From Prevotella sp. UBA5379 (lineage in GTDB: Bacteria; Bacteroidota; Bacteroidia; Bacteroidales; Bacteroidaceae): a stretch of DNA of 14,730 bases. The notes below the pieces were generated by a model. It did not search any database, had not been told where the DNA came from, and worked only from the letters and a program-made list of their open reading frames with translations. Positions 1-9,132 of the stretch are shown piece after piece. The stretch spans positions 3,064 to 17,793 of the forward strand of contig DHOX01000086.1 in the NCBI GenBank assembly GCA_002409785.1. Direction: 5' to 3'. The translations under genes were made by a program, and so were the position numbers. Position 1 is the first letter of the stretch. Every line of letters begins with the position of its first letter.

Positions 1-833
1 ATGCGGTTTTGGTGGAGCGTGTCCAGAATATCCTGAAGGATAAGTTTCCACTCTTTTACAGGGAGGATATCCATCCCTCCATCGTTGTAAACAGTTTTGC
101 CAATGATAGTACATTCTATACAGACTCTAATGACATTTCTCCACATCCTAAATTGTCTGACAAATTCTATAAAGTGACCCTCTATTATAGTAACTGGAGG
201 ATGGAATCCGGTTGGGGTAACTTTACAGCCCGGGCTTATATATCTGTAAAGACCGGGGAACTCATTAACTTCCATCCGGGATTTACAGACCTCATATATC
301 GTAGAAAAGGGGTAGAAAATCATCCCCATGTCTTGTCATTACGCCTGATGACCCCATTAAAACGTGACAGTATGATCCTCCATATCGCCCAGTCCCTTTT
401 ACGGGATAAATTCTCCAGATATTACCGTGAAGATGTTATTCCGGTCATAGAGCAACGGGATTTTATGACCCGGACAGAGGACTGGATTCCCCAGGACAGC
501 CTGGCTCCCAATAAGGTATGGCCCTGGGAGTGGTATTATAAGGTTACTTTGTACTATAAGCATTGGAAAAAGGAAGGCTTTATCCATCCGTATACCGCCC
601 AGGTATATATTGAGGATTATGAAGTCCGTCCATATAAGATCAGACTCGGGGGTGAAAAGCACTTTAGAAGTCTGTTGAAGCCGGAAGAAAGGGATGAGGT
701 GGCAAAGCAGGAGAAGATATTAGAAGAATTGAAGAGATTAGGCAGGGGGCAGGATATCCTTGATTTGAGGAAGCAATTTATACAACAGGCCAAAGAAAAG
801 AAAAAGAAGACCAATTTTGTAGAAGAGCCTTAG
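1..833 (+). CDS. Partial protein of unknown function with an internal tandem duplication
   Basis: I do not recognise this protein. The frame is open to the left edge, so the true start is probably outside the window; the first in-window start candidate is a TTG at 9, which would give 274 residues. Numbering from that TTG, the product contains two related units. ILKDKF at residues 8-13 followed by FYRED matches LLRDKF at 130-135 followed by YYRED, and YKVTLYY occurs at 54-60 and again at 177-183. Both pairs are offset by 122-123 residues, so this is an ancient tandem duplication. Both units are rich in Tyr, Trp and Phe in alternating beta-strand-like stretches. The C-terminal 50 residues are strongly charged (Lys/Glu/Arg) and look helical, ending in a poly-Lys stretch. 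No transmembrane segment is visible in the part present; a signal peptide could lie upstream. The next gene starts 81 bases later on the same strand. The reading frame is convincing, the function unknown. Confidence 0.7.
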   Translation, partial: AVLVERVQNILKDKFPLFYREDIHPSIVVNSFANDSTFYTDSNDISPHPKLSDKFYKVTLYYSNWRMESGWGNFTARAYISVKTGELINFHPGFTDLIYRRKGVENHPHVLSLRLMTPLKRDSMILHIAQSLLRDKFSRYYREDVIPVIEQRDFMTRTEDWIPQDSLAPNKVWPWEWYYKVTLYYKHWKKEGFIHPYTAQVYIEDYEVRPYKIRLGGEKHFRSLLKPEERDEVAKQEKILEELKRLGRGQDILDLRKQFIQQAKEKKKKTNFVEEP

Positions 834-914
834 ATTTTTTATCCTTTTCGTGATCAGAATCAATAATATGGCGAAAAACGTAATTCAAACACATATTCAT
901 ATAGCGAATTTTTT

Positions 915-1628
915 ATGAAGAATTTGTTGTTTATACTCATGCTGGCATTTCCATTTGCGGGATATGCTCAAAATATGACGCAAGAGGAATTCTTGCGTAA
1001 TTTCTATACCCGCTATGCATCCAATCAAGACGTGCAGTATTTGGAGAACCATCTTACAAAGGGTTGTATACGATACATCAGAAAAGCATCTGCCTTGACG
1101 AATGGTGATGAGATCGTGCGAGCTCAGGATCAGATAGATACTCGGATGCTACAGGTTTCATCTGTCGGTAAAGGCTGGTACTTAGTGAGTTATAATGGTA
1201 ATCAAGGGCAGGAATTTGAATATTCCAATGCTATTCCGGTTAAGGTTATCCGTGTCCATGACAAGTGGCTTATTGACTCTATCATACCGGCAGATGACCC
1301 TGATATCAATGAAAGGAAAATAGAGAAGGTCCCTCCTCAGGTCAAGGCCGAATTCCAGGGAGGTGATAGAAAGTATGATGAATATATCCATAAGAATCGT
1401 CGTCCTGTGAGATGGGCTGAAGAACATGGCATCACAACTGTTCCCGTAGTAAAGTTCATTATCACGAAGAACGGCGAAGTGCGCAATGTCGAAGTGATGA
1501 ACGAAGTAGCCCCTTCGATTGCCTCTGAAGCCTGCCGCCTGATCTGGTCCATGCCGAGATGGAAGCCTGCCCGGCGTGATGGAAAATGTGTTGACTCAAT
1601 CGTTTACAGGGCTGTTCCTGTCTTGTAA
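915..1628 (+). CDS. Exported protein with NTF2-like N-terminal half and TonB C-terminal domain
   Basis: A 237-residue protein starting at ATG 915. Residues 1-18 form a clear signal peptide (basic start, hydrophobic core, GYA-Q cleavage site), so it should be periplasmic. Residues about 20-125 resemble the DUF3828/NTF2-like fold: an FLRNFYTRYA helix, a charged middle, then a KVIRVHDKWLIDSI ending. Residues about 140-237 look like the C-terminal domain of TonB: VPPQ, then AEFQGGDRKYDEYI, VVKFIITKNGEVRNVEV, an Ala/Ser-rich helix, and WSMPRWKPARRDGKCVDS. In ordinary TonB this domain is tethered to the inner membrane by an N-terminal helix and contacts TonB boxes of outer-membrane receptors. Here the only hydrophobic segment is a cleavable signal, so coupling to ExbB/ExbD in the usual way is unlikely; Bacteroidota have many such soluble TonB-C proteins with unknown roles. 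A perfect hairpin follows the stop codon, and no clear promoter is seen in the 81-base gap upstream. Confidence 0.82.
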   Translation: MKNLLFILMLAFPFAGYAQNMTQEEFLRNFYTRYASNQDVQYLENHLTKGCIRYIRKASALTNGDEIVRAQDQIDTRMLQVSSVGKGWYLVSYNGNQGQEFEYSNAIPVKVIRVHDKWLIDSIIPADDPDINERKIEKVPPQVKAEFQGGDRKYDEYIHKNRRPVRWAEEHGITTVPVVKFIITKNGEVRNVEVMNEVAPSIASEACRLIWSMPRWKPARRDGKCVDSIVYRAVPVL

Positions 1629-1676
1629 AATGGACAAATAAGATTTCATACGGAGAAAGGTAATCTTATAACTGTA

Positions 1677-1706
1677 ACAGGCCTTCTTGTTTTGTAGAAG
1701 GCCTGT
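1677..1706 (+). terminator. Hairpin terminator after the TonB-C gene
   Basis: ACAGGCCTTCT (1677-1687) pairs perfectly with AGAAGGCCTGT (1696-1706) around an 8-base loop. Only a short T-rich tail (CTTTG) follows, so intrinsic termination may be weak. Its position 49 bases past the stop codon and before the tamB promoter fits a transcript end. Confidence 0.72.
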
Positions 1707-1806
1707 CTTTGAACAAGACTCTACGAACTTTTGTGCCGATTATCATAAAATCTCCTAAATAAGAAATTTTATTATGTAATTATTTCTATCTTTCCGAAAA
1801 AATGCT

Positions 1807-1814
1807 TTACTTTG
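1807..1814 (+). promoter_or_regulatory. Candidate promoter -7 box for tamB-tamL
   Basis: TTACTTTG matches the Bacteroidota -7 consensus TAnnTTTG at five of its six fixed positions and is followed by C. A weak TTTC at 1783-1786 could stand in for the -33 TTTG element. Transcription would start near 1820, about 50 bases before the tamB ATG at 1874. Confidence 0.45.
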
Positions 1815-1873
1815 CAATAGATAAACCTGATTGATTCTTTATCTTGAATTTTCTTCAGGTCTCATTACTGCTT

Positions 1874-4800
1874 ATGAAAAAAGTTCTGAAAGGGATCATT
1901 ATAACGATTTTGGGAGTAGCGCTGTTATTTGTCCTCCTTACAGTTTTGTTATATTTCCCTCCTGTACAAAACTTTGTTGTACATCAAGTAGCTTCATATG
2001 CGTCAAGGAAGACGGGTATGGATATTTCCGTTCATCGTGTCAACCTGGTGTTCCCTCTTGATCTGGGGATTGACGGGGTAAAGATTATTCAGCAGAATGA
2101 TTCTGTTCCTCAGGAAAAAGATACCGTTGCAGATATTGACAGGACTATTGCTGATGTGCAGTTAATGCCCCTTTTCCATGGCCGCGTAATGGTAGATGAG
2201 TTGAGTTTCAGAAGGATGAAAGTCAATACAACTAATTTTATCCATCAAGCACGTATACGAGGAAATATCGGGAAACTCCAGCTTCGTTCTCATGGAATAG
2301 ACTTGGATATGAAGCACGTCAATGTCAATCATTGTGAGATTTCTGATGCAGATATTGATGTAGCTTTGAGTGATACCGTCCCTCCGGATACGACACCTAA
2401 TACGAATCACTGGAAGATTAATATTCATCGTTTCCATGCCCATCATACACTTTTCACATTGCATTTGCCGGGCGATTCCATGAGGGTAACAGCAACATTT
2501 GGGGATCTGACGGCTCATGAAGGGTATATGGATCTTTTCCGGAGTTTATATTCGGCAGGGTCATTAAACTGGCAGAGAGGTTCTCTCCGTATGGATCGTC
2601 CCTTTGAAGTTTATGCGCAGGGGAACGGACTGGATTTCAATCATCTCTTCTTGGATAATATGGCTTTTGATGCCCGACAGTTCCGCTATGTCAGTGACAG
2701 CCTGAATATACAAGTACTCGAATCTCATTTTAAAGAGCAGAAAAGCGGAATCATCATTCGTTCATTCAAGGGCTCTCTGGCTTTAGACTCTTTAAAGTTC
2801 AGAATGCCAGACCTTTATTTGCTGACACCGGAGTCAGAGTTACAGGCGCGGATCAACATGGATCTGAATGCCTTTGCCGATCATCATCCAGGGATTCTGG
2901 ACGCTTCCCTTCATGGCTCGTTCGGGAAACAGGACTTAATGCGCTTTATGGGTCAGATGCCTGTGACCTTCCGACGCTTGTGGCCCAACTATCCCCTGAG
3001 CGTGCAGGGTTCTTTGAGAGGCAATGGAAGATATGCTCTTTTCAGTGGGCTGACCGTTATTCTCCCAACGGCGTTCCATTTACATGCCAATGGCTATCTG
3101 GCGTCATTGACCGATATGAAACGTTTTCGGGCGAAGGTCCGATTAGATGCACATACTTATCAGATTCGTTTTCTAACGGCCTTATTGGATCCTTCTATAA
3201 CTGCTAAAGTCAATATTCCTGATGACATCGGCATCCAGGGCTTATTTACTGTTGACGGGAAGCAGATCGGCGGAGATTTTATGGCTTCTCAAGGTGGGGG
3301 AAGCCTGAGAGCGAAAGGAGCCATTAATGTCAGCCGGATGAGCTATCATGCCAGTTTAGTAGCCCGGAACTTGCCTTTACAGCATTTTATCCCTCATCAG
3401 GGTTTGCATCCTTTTTCCGGGGACATCGTTGCCACTGGGAAAGGTACGGATATTTACTCTTCGCATACAAGCCTGAAGGCCAGAGCGCGGGTACTTAAAT
3501 GCACCTTTGGCGGATATGATTTCAGCGGGATCATGGGGCATGCCGTACTTTCAGGAGGAAGGATCCACGCTTATGTCGACAGTCATAATCCATTATTGAT
3601 TGGAACAATTGACTTGCGTGGCCGGACGAGTATACAACCGATAGAAGCATCTGTGAATGCCGACCTGAGCAAGATAGACCTTTATCATTTGAAAATTGCT
3701 GATACGCCGATAACGGCGGGATTCAAGGGAGAGGTCCATCTGGCTACAGACCAGCGGGACTATATCATGACAAAGGGACTGGTGAGTAATCTTGTCTTCA
3801 GCAATGGGAAAAAGACCTATCGTCCGGAGAACATTAATCTGGATATTCTTTCGCACCGTGATTCTACCCATGCCCTTGTAGATTGTGGTAATTTTCATCT
3901 GAATATGGACGGTAGAGGGGGATATAAGCAACTTCTCAGTCAGGTGAGATATTTGAAAAAAGAGGCTTTAAAACAATTTGAGGCCCGCCATATTGATCAG
4001 AAAAGCTTATATCACCGGTTCCCGTCAGTTCATGTCTATATGACATCCGGTAACGATAATTTCTTCTATCATGTCCTTGAACATTATGGCTATCATTTCA
4101 AGAGTGTGGAGATGGATTTGACCTCCTCACCTGTCAAGGGCCTGAACGGTTATATGGATTTAGACTCGCTGGCTTTCAATAAGGTCCGTCTGGATACGAT
4201 CCAGGCCTTAGTCAATACGGAGAATGACGTGATCGGATACCGCCTGAAGGTGGCTAATAACAAGAATAATCCTCAATATACTTTCAAGGCTCTGGCCAGT
4301 GGAAACCTTACGGAGCAGGGATCAGATATACGCACTAAACTTTATGATGAAAAAGGCAGGCTGGGGATTGATGCGGGATTGTCTGCCTTGATGGAACAGC
4401 ATGGTATCCGTATCCGGCTGACGGATACCCATCCACTTCTCGGCTATCGGCATTTTACCGCAAATGAAGATAACTTCGTCTTTCTGGGAGATAACCGGCG
4501 TATCTCTGCCAATATGGTACTGAAAGGCCCTGATGGGACAGGAGCCCAACTCCTTTCTAATGATGACAATGCCGAGGCCTTGCAGGACCTGACGCTCAGC
4601 CTCAATCACCTGCAACTGGAAAAGCTTTTCCGTATACTTCCTTACACCCCGGATCTTTCCGGCGTGATGGATGGCGACTTCCATGTCATCCAGACGAAAG
4701 ACCAGTTGTCGGTTTCCTCTGATATTGATGTCAAGAATATGATCTATGATAAATGCCCGATGGGGGACATTGGCACCGAATTCGTATATGTTCCGAAAGA

Positions 4801-6544
4801 AGATGGCTCTCACCAGGTAAATGGTATTCTGCTTAAAGACGGGCAGCAGGTGGCAACAATAGATGGCACTTATCATTCTCAGGGCGAAGGTTATCTGGAT
4901 GCAAAATTGGGATTAGAGAAGGCACCGTTGCAACTTCTCAATGGATTTATTCCTGAGCAACTCTTTGGCTTTAAAGGTTATGGAGAAGGAAACCTGACCG
5001 TAAAGGGTACATTAAGCAAACCCGTTGTGGATGGAGAAGTCTATCTGGACTCTTCTTATATATACAGTGAGCCATACGGCGTGTCCATGCGTTTTGCCAA
5101 TGATCCTGTCCGGATCGTAGGAAGTCATTTGCTCTTTGAGAATTTTGAGATGTTTGCCTATAATAACAGTCCGCTTGATATTTCCGGAGACTTTGACTTC
5201 TCGGATTTGAATCGGATGCTGCTGAATATCCGCATGAGGGCCCATAACTTTGAGTTGATTAATGCAAAAGAGAATCCCCGGTCCACAGCCTATGGAAAAG
5301 CCTTCGTGGACTTTTTCGGATCAATGAACGGTCCGGTGGACAACCTCAAGATGCGAGGGATGGTCAATGTCCTGGGGGCTACGGACATGACCTATATCCT
5401 GAGGGAATCGGAACTTACGACAGATAATGAACTGGATGAACTGGTGAAATTCACGGATTTTAAGGACTCGACCGCGACGGTCATTAATCGTCCAAAGCCC
5501 CAGGGATTAGACATGACTCTGGGTATCAAGGTAGATGAATCAGCTCATATCCTATGTTCACTTAATGCGATACATTCCAACTATATAGATCTTGAAGGTG
5601 GCGGAGATCTGACGATGACTTATAATCCTCTGGATCATCTGCGCCTGACTGGTAAATATACATTGAATAACGGTGAGATGAAATATTCTCTTCCGGTTAT
5701 CCCTTTGAAAACCTTTACCATTCAGAACGGCAGCTTTATCCAGTTTACCGGTGATCCGATGGATCCGAAATTGAATATTACGGCCACAGAGCCTGTTACT
5801 GCTTCAGTGAGTGAAGGGAAAGACCTGGGTAGGTCCGTCAATTTCGTCTGTGGGGTACAACTCTCCCAGACACTGCAGAAGATGGGAATACAGTTTGTTA
5901 TCAGTGCTCCCAGTGATATTGCCCTTCAAGATGAGTTGAATACGATGTCAATAGAAGAGCGTGGTAAAATTGCTGTTACCATGCTGGCTACAGGAATGTA
6001 TATGACCAATGGGAATACCAGTAAGTTTACGATGAACAGTGCCTTAAGTTCTTTCCTGAACAGTGAGATCAATATGATCGCGGGCAATGCTACTCGCTCG
6101 CTTGGGCTTGATCTGGGAATGACTGTGAACAACTCAACGAATTCGGCAGGAGAGTTGCATACGGACTATAATTTTAAATTTTCAAAGCGTTTATGGAATA
6201 ACCGCTTGAGTTTTATAGTAGGAGGCCAACTGTCATCCGGCGCAGAGATTGACCAGAACAGGCGTAATGACTCCTTCTTCAATAATGTGGAACTGCAATA
6301 TCGGTTGAATCAGAATTCCAGTCAGTATCTCAGGGCTTATTATAATAATAATTATTATGACTGGCTGGAAGGTCAGATCGGCGAATATGGCTTCGGTTTT
6401 ACCTGGAAAAGGAAGTTACAGCATTTTAAAGATATTTTTAATTTCAAGTCAGACAGTCCCGTGATCGGACCTTTTGTGCGTAATGCGAAAAATGGAGCGA
6501 AGGTTGTTAAAAAAGATTCGGCTGCAAACCAGGAAAAACCATGA
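1874..6544 (+). CDS. tamB: TamB, translocation and assembly module inner-membrane component
   Basis: A 1556-residue protein of the TamB/AsmA-like superfamily. I chose ATG 1874, which begins MKKVLKG and runs straight into a hydrophobic anchor at residues about 7-29; an in-frame TTG at 1844 would only add ten residues. After the anchor comes an AsmA-type start (VASYASRKTGMDISVHRVNL, then DLGIDGVKI). A very long repetitive beta-strand region of alternating hydrophobic residues follows, expected to form the periplasm-spanning lipid-conducting groove of this family. The C-terminal TamB domain begins near residue 1035 (GNLTVKGTLSKPVVDGEV) and carries the family motif MSIEERGKIAVTMLATGMY near residue 1355, ending with GFGFTWKRKL and a basic tail. 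In Proteobacteria TamB works with TamA in outer-membrane protein insertion and phospholipid transport. Here the Omp85 partner gene follows after one base. The size is typical for Bacteroidota TamB, and I see no frameshift. Confidence 0.93.
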   Translation: MKKVLKGIIITILGVALLFVLLTVLLYFPPVQNFVVHQVASYASRKTGMDISVHRVNLVFPLDLGIDGVKIIQQNDSVPQEKDTVADIDRTIADVQLMPLFHGRVMVDELSFRRMKVNTTNFIHQARIRGNIGKLQLRSHGIDLDMKHVNVNHCEISDADIDVALSDTVPPDTTPNTNHWKINIHRFHAHHTLFTLHLPGDSMRVTATFGDLTAHEGYMDLFRSLYSAGSLNWQRGSLRMDRPFEVYAQGNGLDFNHLFLDNMAFDARQFRYVSDSLNIQVLESHFKEQKSGIIIRSFKGSLALDSLKFRMPDLYLLTPESELQARINMDLNAFADHHPGILDASLHGSFGKQDLMRFMGQMPVTFRRLWPNYPLSVQGSLRGNGRYALFSGLTVILPTAFHLHANGYLASLTDMKRFRAKVRLDAHTYQIRFLTALLDPSITAKVNIPDDIGIQGLFTVDGKQIGGDFMASQGGGSLRAKGAINVSRMSYHASLVARNLPLQHFIPHQGLHPFSGDIVATGKGTDIYSSHTSLKARARVLKCTFGGYDFSGIMGHAVLSGGRIHAYVDSHNPLLIGTIDLRGRTSIQPIEASVNADLSKIDLYHLKIADTPITAGFKGEVHLATDQRDYIMTKGLVSNLVFSNGKKTYRPENINLDILSHRDSTHALVDCGNFHLNMDGRGGYKQLLSQVRYLKKEALKQFEARHIDQKSLYHRFPSVHVYMTSGNDNFFYHVLEHYGYHFKSVEMDLTSSPVKGLNGYMDLDSLAFNKVRLDTIQALVNTENDVIGYRLKVANNKNNPQYTFKALASGNLTEQGSDIRTKLYDEKGRLGIDAGLSALMEQHGIRIRLTDTHPLLGYRHFTANEDNFVFLGDNRRISANMVLKGPDGTGAQLLSNDDNAEALQDLTLSLNHLQLEKLFRILPYTPDLSGVMDGDFHVIQTKDQLSVSSDIDVKNMIYDKCPMGDIGTEFVYVPKEDGSHQVNGILLKDGQQVATIDGTYHSQGEGYLDAKLGLEKAPLQLLNGFIPEQLFGFKGYGEGNLTVKGTLSKPVVDGEVYLDSSYIYSEPYGVSMRFANDPVRIVGSHLLFENFEMFAYNNSPLDISGDFDFSDLNRMLLNIRMRAHNFELINAKENPRSTAYGKAFVDFFGSMNGPVDNLKMRGMVNVLGATDMTYILRESELTTDNELDELVKFTDFKDSTATVINRPKPQGLDMTLGIKVDESAHILCSLNAIHSNYIDLEGGGDLTMTYNPLDHLRLTGKYTLNNGEMKYSLPVIPLKTFTIQNGSFIQFTGDPMDPKLNITATEPVTASVSEGKDLGRSVNFVCGVQLSQTLQKMGIQFVISAPSDIALQDELNTMSIEERGKIAVTMLATGMYMTNGNTSKFTMNSALSSFLNSEINMIAGNATRSLGLDLGMTVNNSTNSAGELHTDYNFKFSKRLWNNRLSFIVGGQLSSGAEIDQNRRNDSFFNNVELQYRLNQNSSQYLRAYYNNNYYDWLEGQIGEYGFGFTWKRKLQHFKDIFNFKSDSPVIGPFVRNAKNGAKVVKKDSAANQEKP

Positions 6545-6545
6545 T

Positions 6546-8936
6546 ATGAGTTATGAAGAGATGAATAGAAGAGGATACAGAGGCAGAAAATACAGAACAA
6601 TTTTGGGGTTCATAGCAGGAATACTATGGAGCCTCCTGGTGTGTGCATGTTCTACTACATCCGCTATACCTCAAGGAGAACAACTCTTTGCAGGATTGGA
6701 TAAAATAGAATATAAGAATTCGGATAGGAGCAAGTATACTGCTGAGACACAGAATGAGATGGAATCGATATTGGCATCAGCACCTACCGGTTCCTTATTA
6801 GGAAGCAGTTATTATCGTACGCCTTTTCCGATAAGACTTTGGCTATGGAATGACTTTGCCCGAAGTAATAATGTGGTGGGGCAGTGGCTTGCCAGAACCT
6901 TGGGATCTGTACCCAAGTTGATGAGTAATGTGAATCCTCAGCTCCGGATCCAGGTGGCAGAGAACCAGTTAAGAAAATTCGGCTATTTTGACGGGAAAGT
7001 TATGTATAAAGTGAAGACGATGCGCAATCCCAAGGTGGCAAAATTGGATTATACTGTTGACATGGGACATCTGTGGACAATAGATTCTTTACGATATATA
7101 GGTTTCTCAGCCCTTTCTGACAGTTTGCTGAGAAACCATATCTCTGAGGCTGTCATCAAGAAAGGTGATCCTTTCAATGTTCCTGATCTGGAGGCCGAAC
7201 GAGAGCGCATATCCCGTCTGTTCCGAAACCGTGGATATTACTATTACCAGAGTAATCTGGCCTCTTATGTAGCTGATACACTTCATAATAAAGGAAGAGT
7301 GCAATTACGCTTTGTCTTATCTGACAGTCTGGAGGAGAAGACAAAAAAGCAGTGGTATATCGGCAATATCAATATTAACCTTCGTAAGCAGTTCCGGGAC
7401 AGCCTCCAGAACGTCAGGAAGCACCGTAATTTCATTGCTCATTTCAACGGAAAACATTCACCTCTTCGCACGAGTGTCCTTTCTAAAGGATTGAAATTAC
7501 AGAGTGGGCATCTCTATAATGCAGATGCAGAATACCAGACAAATAAATATTTCCAAAGCACAGGACTGTTTAGTAATTCTTCCATGACTTTTACTCCCCG
7601 TGATACGTCTGCCAGTTGTGATACTCTGGATATGAATATGGATATGCTCTTTGACAAGCCATACGACTTCTATGTAGAAGCAAACGGAAAAGGAAAGACC
7701 ACGGGCCTTATGGGACCGGAACTGGTCCTGGGGTTTACGAAACGCAATGCTTTACGAGGAGGTGAGAAACTGAACATGAACCTTCATGGATCGTATGAGT
7801 GGCAGACAGGGCATAAGAATGAAGGCAGCTCTTCGGGAGTCAATTCATACGAATATGGAGGCGATGTATCCATCGTCATGCCACAACTTCTGACCCCCCA
7901 AAGTTTCTTCCGCTATTTTGCCACGGGACGTCACCGCCATCATCATTCTCAGACATCTTACGTGCAGACCCCGACAACAACGATAAAGGCTTCCATGAAT
8001 ATCCTGAACAGAGCGGGTTATTTCAGGCGTCATGTCGTTTCCGGAGAATTGACTTATGACTGGATGCCGACCGTACAGTCCCATTTCTCCTTTACACCGA
8101 TCTCTATTTCTTATGAATATATGAATAGCAGGACGGCTAAGTTTGATTCTCTCTTGAGTTATAATCCCTACCTCCAGATCTCCATGCGCGATCAGATGGT
8201 TCCTAAGATGAGCTTTACTTATACGTATACCAGTAAGCCCTCTTATCTGAGCCCGATTACCTGGTCGACGACTGTGAGTGAGGCTGGGAACATACTTTCA
8301 TTGGGATATTTGGCGGCAGGGCAGAAGTGGAGTGAGAAAAACAAGAAGATGTTCAAGAATCCTTATGCACAGTTTCTGAAGGTAGAGACGGATCTGGTGA
8401 AATACTGGAGATTTTCTGGTTATTCTACTCTTGTGGGGCATCTTGCCGGTGGTGTAGCCTGTGCTTATGGCAATGCTACCGAAATCCCTTATTATGAACA
8501 GTTCTATGTAGGGGGAGCTAATAGTGTACGGGCTTTTAATGTGAGAAGTATAGGCCCCGGTAAATTCGTCCCCCAGGATTCCCGGTATTCCTATATTGAC
8601 CAGACTGGTAATGTCAAATTCCTGGCTAATTTGGAGTATCGTCCCCGGCTTTTGGGAAATCTTTATGGAGCACTTTTCATGGATGCAGGGAATGTATGGA
8701 ATCTCAAGGAAAATGACCGTCAGCCAGGAGGGGAATTTGAATTTGGCAATTTCTTCAAACAGTTGGCTGTAGGTACTGGAGTGGGCATCCGTTATGATAT
8801 GGGCATGTTTGTCATCCGCCTGGATTGGGGCGTGGGCCTTCATGTACCATATTATACCGGCAAGAGCGGTTTTTACAATATCCCTCATTTCAAGGATGCA
8901 CAGAGCATTCATCTGGCTGTAGGCTATCCCTTCTGA
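6546..8936 (+). CDS. tamL: TamL, Omp85-family outer-membrane lipoprotein partner of TamB
   Basis: A 796-residue Omp85 protein if it starts at ATG 6546, one base after the tamB stop. ATG 6561 is a good alternative (791 residues, GAAGAG just upstream). Starts inside tamB are unlikely because they would place too long a leader before the hydrophobic segment. The N-terminus is Arg-rich, then hydrophobic (TILGFIAGILWSLLV), ending in an A-C lipobox with Cys35 the probable lipidated residue. POTRA-like segments follow (for example QLRKFGYFDGKV, then WTIDSLRYIGFS, and ERERISRLFRNRGYYYY), then a 16-strand-type barrel from about residue 400. The barrel includes GGANSVRAF, the equivalent of the conserved VRGF/Y lid-loop motif (Val661-Phe664), and GALFMDAGNVW near the end. 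The protein ends in GYPF, a terminal Phe as in an outer-membrane beta-signal. Proteobacterial TamA is not a lipoprotein; the lipid anchor marks this as the Bacteroidota TamL type. Pairing with TamB is inferred from gene order and family knowledge. Confidence 0.92.
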   Translation: MSYEEMNRRGYRGRKYRTILGFIAGILWSLLVCACSTTSAIPQGEQLFAGLDKIEYKNSDRSKYTAETQNEMESILASAPTGSLLGSSYYRTPFPIRLWLWNDFARSNNVVGQWLARTLGSVPKLMSNVNPQLRIQVAENQLRKFGYFDGKVMYKVKTMRNPKVAKLDYTVDMGHLWTIDSLRYIGFSALSDSLLRNHISEAVIKKGDPFNVPDLEAERERISRLFRNRGYYYYQSNLASYVADTLHNKGRVQLRFVLSDSLEEKTKKQWYIGNININLRKQFRDSLQNVRKHRNFIAHFNGKHSPLRTSVLSKGLKLQSGHLYNADAEYQTNKYFQSTGLFSNSSMTFTPRDTSASCDTLDMNMDMLFDKPYDFYVEANGKGKTTGLMGPELVLGFTKRNALRGGEKLNMNLHGSYEWQTGHKNEGSSSGVNSYEYGGDVSIVMPQLLTPQSFFRYFATGRHRHHHSQTSYVQTPTTTIKASMNILNRAGYFRRHVVSGELTYDWMPTVQSHFSFTPISISYEYMNSRTAKFDSLLSYNPYLQISMRDQMVPKMSFTYTYTSKPSYLSPITWSTTVSEAGNILSLGYLAAGQKWSEKNKKMFKNPYAQFLKVETDLVKYWRFSGYSTLVGHLAGGVACAYGNATEIPYYEQFYVGGANSVRAFNVRSIGPGKFVPQDSRYSYIDQTGNVKFLANLEYRPRLLGNLYGALFMDAGNVWNLKENDRQPGGEFEFGNFFKQLAVGTGVGIRYDMGMFVIRLDWGVGLHVPYYTGKSGFYNIPHFKDAQSIHLAVGYPF

Positions 8937-9067
8937 ATGACCGGTTATCCGGACTTCTGCTTTCGGAGGGCGGGAGTGTGTTCTGGGGATGGTCCTTTGT
9001 CCTTTGCCAGTATTCTATCAAGAGACAAAAATTATTAATGGGATAAAAAAACAACAAAGCAGCAGTC

Positions 9068-9095
9068 ATTGTCTCCGTTCTTTTTATTAAATTTG
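9068..9095 (+). promoter_or_regulatory. Promoter for the nucleotidyltransferase gene
   Basis: TAAATTTG at 9088-9095 is a perfect match to the Bacteroidota -7 box TAnnTTTG. A possible -33 element ATTG lies at 9068-9071, a spacer of 16 bases, slightly short. Transcription would begin about 9102, roughly 30 bases before the ATG at 9133. Confidence 0.62.
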
Positions 9096-9132
9096 CATAG
9101 TTAAAGTTATACATAATAATTTTTTTGTCACT

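Noticed and set aside
1844..1873. TTG at 1844 as the tamB start
   Set aside because: It adds only ten residues before an MKK-type start at ATG 1874, which leads directly into the membrane anchor. The ATG is the better choice.
4322..4876. 184-codon minus-strand open frame opposite tamB
   Set aside because: It is antisense to the repetitive beta region of TamB and has no supporting signals.
8298..8912. 204-codon minus-strand open frame opposite the tamL barrel
   Set aside because: The sense strand encodes the conserved Omp85 C-terminus here. The antisense product shows no domain pattern.
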